NCBI RefSeq assembly: GCF_038005985.1
Contig: NZ_JBBOUI010000002.1
Location: 1-44,786, forward strand
Direction of reading: 5' to 3'
Source of the DNA: Solibacillus sp. FSL R7-0682
GTDB taxonomy: Bacteria; Bacillota; Bacilli; Bacillales_A; Planococcaceae
Length of the DNA: 44,786 bases
Shown: positions 42,551 to 44,786 of the stretch, one piece after another
Numbering within the stretch: position 1 is the first letter of the stretch
Layout of the letters: every line of letters starts with the position of its first letter
Translations under genes and position numbers: made by a program
The notes under the pieces: generated by a model
What the model saw: the letters and a program-made list of their open reading frames with translations, nothing else
What the model was told of the DNA's origin: nothing
Databases searched by the model: none

Positions 42551-42609
42551 TAAAGGAATTCATTCGCATCTTCTAGAAACCTTAATATATCAACTTAGGA
42601 GGTTTTTAA

Positions 42610-43095
42610 ATGTCTTCTCATATTAGAGTTCGAGCTGGTGCAATAATCATAGAAAATAATGAAATATTATTAACGGTGTATAACGACCCAATAAGAGGTA
42701 TCGTTTACGATTTACCTGCTGGTGGAGCGGAACCCAATGAATCAATTACAGATACAGTTAAAAGAGAAGCTAAAGAAGAAGCGTGTATAGATGTAGAAGT
42801 AGGTCCTCTAGCTTTTGTTTATGAATACACACCTCATCTTAATTTTGAAAAGTTTGGGAACATACATACATTAGTTATGATGTTTGAATGCAAAATAAAA
42901 AGCCCTAGTACACCAAAATTTCCAGAAAACCCAGATTCAAATCAAATAGATGTTAAATGGCTACCTATTTTAGAGTTACAAAATATTGAAATGTACGCAA
43001 ACATCGGACATTATTTACAGGAATATACGCAAAATCCTAGAAACATTGATTTAATAGAAGAGCATAAACTAAATGAGGTGTATCGAGTTCGTTAG
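42610..43095 (+). CDS. NUDIX hydrolase
   Basis: 161 residues, SD AGGAGG. The Nudix box is present: GGAEPNESITDTVKREAKEE followed by ACIDV, matching GX5EX7REUXEEXGU except that Cys replaces the last Gly. Hydrolyses a nucleoside-diphosphate-linked substrate; specificity not evident. C-terminal NPRNIDLIEEH is an ordinary extension of this subgroup. Single-gene cassette. Confidence 0.88.
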   Translation: MSSHIRVRAGAIIIENNEILLTVYNDPIRGIVYDLPAGGAEPNESITDTVKREAKEEACIDVEVGPLAFVYEYTPHLNFEKFGNIHTLVMMFECKIKSPSTPKFPENPDSNQIDVKWLPILELQNIEMYANIGHYLQEYTQNPRNIDLIEEHKLNEVYRVR

Positions 43096-43123
43096 AATTA
43101 TTTTATACAACCCCATACAAAAA

Positions 43124-43320
43124 AACGTTCCCAAATCCAAGCTTGGTAACATTTGAAACAGCGACAAACACTGATTTAACAATGTTTGTCGCTGTTTTTT
43201 ATAGAAAATAACACTCTGGGACGCTGCGAAAAATAATTTTAAAGAAGACTGTTCGATCCACTTGTTCTGAATGGCGATAACGTATAAATAGAATCTTACC
43301 AAAGGACGCTTTGGTAACGT
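43124..43320. repeat. Full-length cassette spacer element R7 (197 bp)
   Basis: AACGTTCCCAAAT left end 28 bases after the NUDIX stop, right end TTTGGTAACGT. Internal terminator AACAGCGACAAA/TTTGTCGCTGTT with TTTTTT. About 230 AT-rich bases with no gene follow before the AraC gene. Confidence 0.8.
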
Positions 43321-43551
43321 GTTTTTATTAAAACAAACAAAATTACCTTTCGACACAATAAGAGCATTCCTTTTCTATTTTAGTTTGCAAAGAACAGAAA
43401 AGTTTTGTGAAGATATAGCTCTCCGCCCTTAGATAATGGTTGCTTCACCACATTTTAATCTCTCTTTTTAAACCTTATACTTACAATAGTGCAATAATTA
43501 TCAAAAATATTCCTTATTCCCCCTATATACTTAATCTTGAGGTGAGCAGTT

Positions 43552-44430
43552 ATGTATAGTGAAATCGTTCAGAAAATCGTGGATACATTAGAGGAGAACT
43601 TATTAACAACATGGCAGTTGGATCATTACGCAACAAAAATTGGCTATTCGAAATTTTATTTGACGCGTCAGTTTAAAAAAGAAACTGGTTTAACGATTGG
43701 CGAGTATATTCGAAAAAGACGTCTGGCCGTATCTGCTTTTTTATTGCTTCATACTGATTACACAATCCTTGATATTTCGTTCGAATGTCAATTTCAATCG
43801 CAAGAAGCTTTTACACGTGCATTTAAAGAGCTATACAGCATGCCACCCGGTAAATACCGCCATATGATGCGTTCTTTATACACAAAGGAGGAACAGGAAA
43901 TGACAACAACAAACGAGGTAAAAGGTTGGTTATTAACGGGGACAAACCCATCTGCTTATACAATGAAAGCCGACCACGAAGTATTCCATACAGGCTCAAA
44001 ATCTGGTTATCTTGGCTCTACACGTCCTGCTGAGGAAGGGCAATTTGGTACGATGATGCAAGTATTTTCCGCTAAAAATTGGATTGGTAAGCGAATGAAA
44101 ATGTCCTGCTTCATCAAAACAAAAGATGCAATGAAATGCGGGGCTTGGTGCCGAATTGATACAAAAAATGGTGATTTGTTGCAGTTTGATAATATGGACA
44201 ATCGTTCCATCCATGGTACAACTGACTGGAATTATTACTTCATTGTGTTAGATATACCAGAAGAGAGCGCCGCTATTCATTTTGGAGTTTTACTTGCTGG
44301 TTCAGGTGAAGCATGGATTGATGGAATCGCCTTTGAGGAAGTGGACGATTCAGTACCATCCACTAATATAGCAGGCTCTGCTGGTGAATTACCGTTAGAG
44401 CCAGTGAATTTAGGGTTTGATGATTTATGA
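43552..44430 (+). CDS. AraC-family transcriptional regulator
   Basis: 292 residues, SD GAGGTGA. The AraC double helix-turn-helix is at the N-terminus (about 5-105: DHYATKIGYSKFYLTRQFKK, then FECQFQSQEAFTRAFKELYS). Residues 120-290 form a beta-rich C-terminal domain (GSKSGYLGSTRP, WNYYFIVLDIPEESAAIHFG) like a jelly-roll/carbohydrate-binding sensor. A ligand-responsive regulator; signal unknown. Coupled to the following gene by an ATGA overlap. Confidence 0.85.
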   Translation: MYSEIVQKIVDTLEENLLTTWQLDHYATKIGYSKFYLTRQFKKETGLTIGEYIRKRRLAVSAFLLLHTDYTILDISFECQFQSQEAFTRAFKELYSMPPGKYRHMMRSLYTKEEQEMTTTNEVKGWLLTGTNPSAYTMKADHEVFHTGSKSGYLGSTRPAEEGQFGTMMQVFSAKNWIGKRMKMSCFIKTKDAMKCGAWCRIDTKNGDLLQFDNMDNRSIHGTTDWNYYFIVLDIPEESAAIHFGVLLAGSGEAWIDGIAFEEVDDSVPSTNIAGSAGELPLEPVNLGFDDL

Positions 44431-44693
44431 TGCTACTCGATATACTATTTGATATCTTCATCAACATCTATACGTCGTTAGGCTATGGAACAAAGGAACA
44501 TAAAATTGAGTCAAAGATGGAAAAAATCAAATCCGACCATCCACAAGCCTATGTAATCTACATGCAAAACCAAGCCCTATTCGAAACAGATGCAGAGCTA
44601 AGTAAAAAGGTTTTGGACTTAGATGTAAAAAACAAAATGGTGGTCAACAATACAGTCAATGAGATTTACGCACATTTTGCGGTTGCAGCTTAA
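44427..44693 (+). CDS. Small protein coupled to AraC-type regulator
   Basis: 88 residues. One hydrophobic segment at the N-terminus (LLDILFDIFINIYTSL), the remainder soluble and charged (KIESKMEKIKSDHPQAYVIY). Overlaps the end of the AraC gene. No domain recognised; last cargo gene before the closing spacer. Confidence 0.6.
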   Translation: MMLLDILFDIFINIYTSLGYGTKEHKIESKMEKIKSDHPQAYVIYMQNQALFETDAELSKKVLDLDVKNKMVVNNTVNEIYAHFAVAA

Positions 44694-44786
44694 CAGCGAC
44701 TCGCCAAATTTATAACGTTAAGAAAAAGTGCCACCAAAGTGGGCGGTTTTATATACATTCAAATTCAAAATAACGTTCCCAAATGA
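44694..44786 (+). repeat. Degenerate Tn3 end and spacer R8
   Basis: AAATTTATAACGTTAAG (44708-44722) resembles the inner end of the Tn3-type repeats. AACGTTCCCAAAT at 44772-44784 is the last spacer copy; it continues into position 1 of the window. Confidence 0.6.

Noticed and set aside
42352-42576. 74-codon plus-strand frame running through spacer R6
   Set aside because: It crosses the repeat and its terminator stem; similar frames are absent in other spacer copies.
35159-44786. Integron attC sites
   Set aside because: The spacers have terminal AAC/GTT bases but I could not find the R/L box arrangement, and cassette genes lie in both orientations; there is no integron integrase.

Overview
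The window reads as a complete, circular conjugative plasmid of 44,786 bp from a Bacillota host. Strong AGGAGG-type ribosome sites, low GC and gene families typical of Lysinibacillus/Solibacillus-like Bacillales support this; the genus is an inference. The last bases (AACGTTCCCAAATGA) and the first (AAGTTTGGGGGCAT) join into one more copy of a hairpin repeat found elsewhere in the window, which supports circularity.

Backbone, 1-32.3 kb. A MobQ relaxase (minus strand) lies beside an IncQ/pIP501-type oriT, with two small relaxosome-like genes and an XRE regulator on the other side. A primase-type replication protein follows. Its upstream region holds face-to-face promoters, a candidate antisense RNA and iteron-like repeats. 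Next come a GmrSD-like DUF262 nuclease and a ParA/ribbon-helix-helix partition pair. A very AT-rich island carries two C5-cytosine methyltransferases and a 1056-residue nuclease/methylase-fold/specificity fusion. Then come a tyrosine recombinase, RadC, a 440-bp hairpin-rich non-coding stretch, a HEPN protein, an Ntn-hydrolase-like protein, an ArdC anti-restriction protein and an orphan PD-(D/E)XK protein. From 32.3 down to 21.7 kb the minus strand encodes a type IV secretion system: VirB2-like, PrgI/VirB3-like, TrsD-like, VirB4, YukC/EssB-like, lytic transglycosylase/NlpC, VirB8-like, a VirD4 split into two polypeptides, VirB6-like and a lipoprotein. Eight copies of a palindrome centred on GTAGAAATTTCTAC sit in backbone intergenic regions; none was noticed in the remaining part.

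Accessory region, 32.3-44.8 kb. Tn3-family 38-bp terminal repeats, a serine resolvase, an IS3-family remnant and an IS110 remnant are mixed with what looks like a cassette array. One or a few genes at a time are separated by directly oriented copies of AACGTTCCCAAAT, usually followed by a terminator. Cargo includes three minus-strand pairs (a Sec-secreted, toxin-like protein plus a small downstream protein), a serine hydrolase, a NUDIX hydrolase, an AraC-type regulator and several small membrane proteins. No integron integrase is present.

How it fits together: if the T-strand is the plus strand leaving oriT at about 2402, the anti-restriction genes (radC, ardC) and the recombinase face the direction in which a transferred plus strand could serve as template, and the hairpin-rich segment lies just upstream of radC. 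The plasmid also carries several probable defence genes (DUF262, the methyltransferase/nuclease island, HEPN, orphan nuclease). The most promising undescribed items are the palindrome family, the cytosine-methylating ISP-like system, the cassette array with toxin-like pairs, the replication antisense locus and the small-peptide element between the halves of VirD4.
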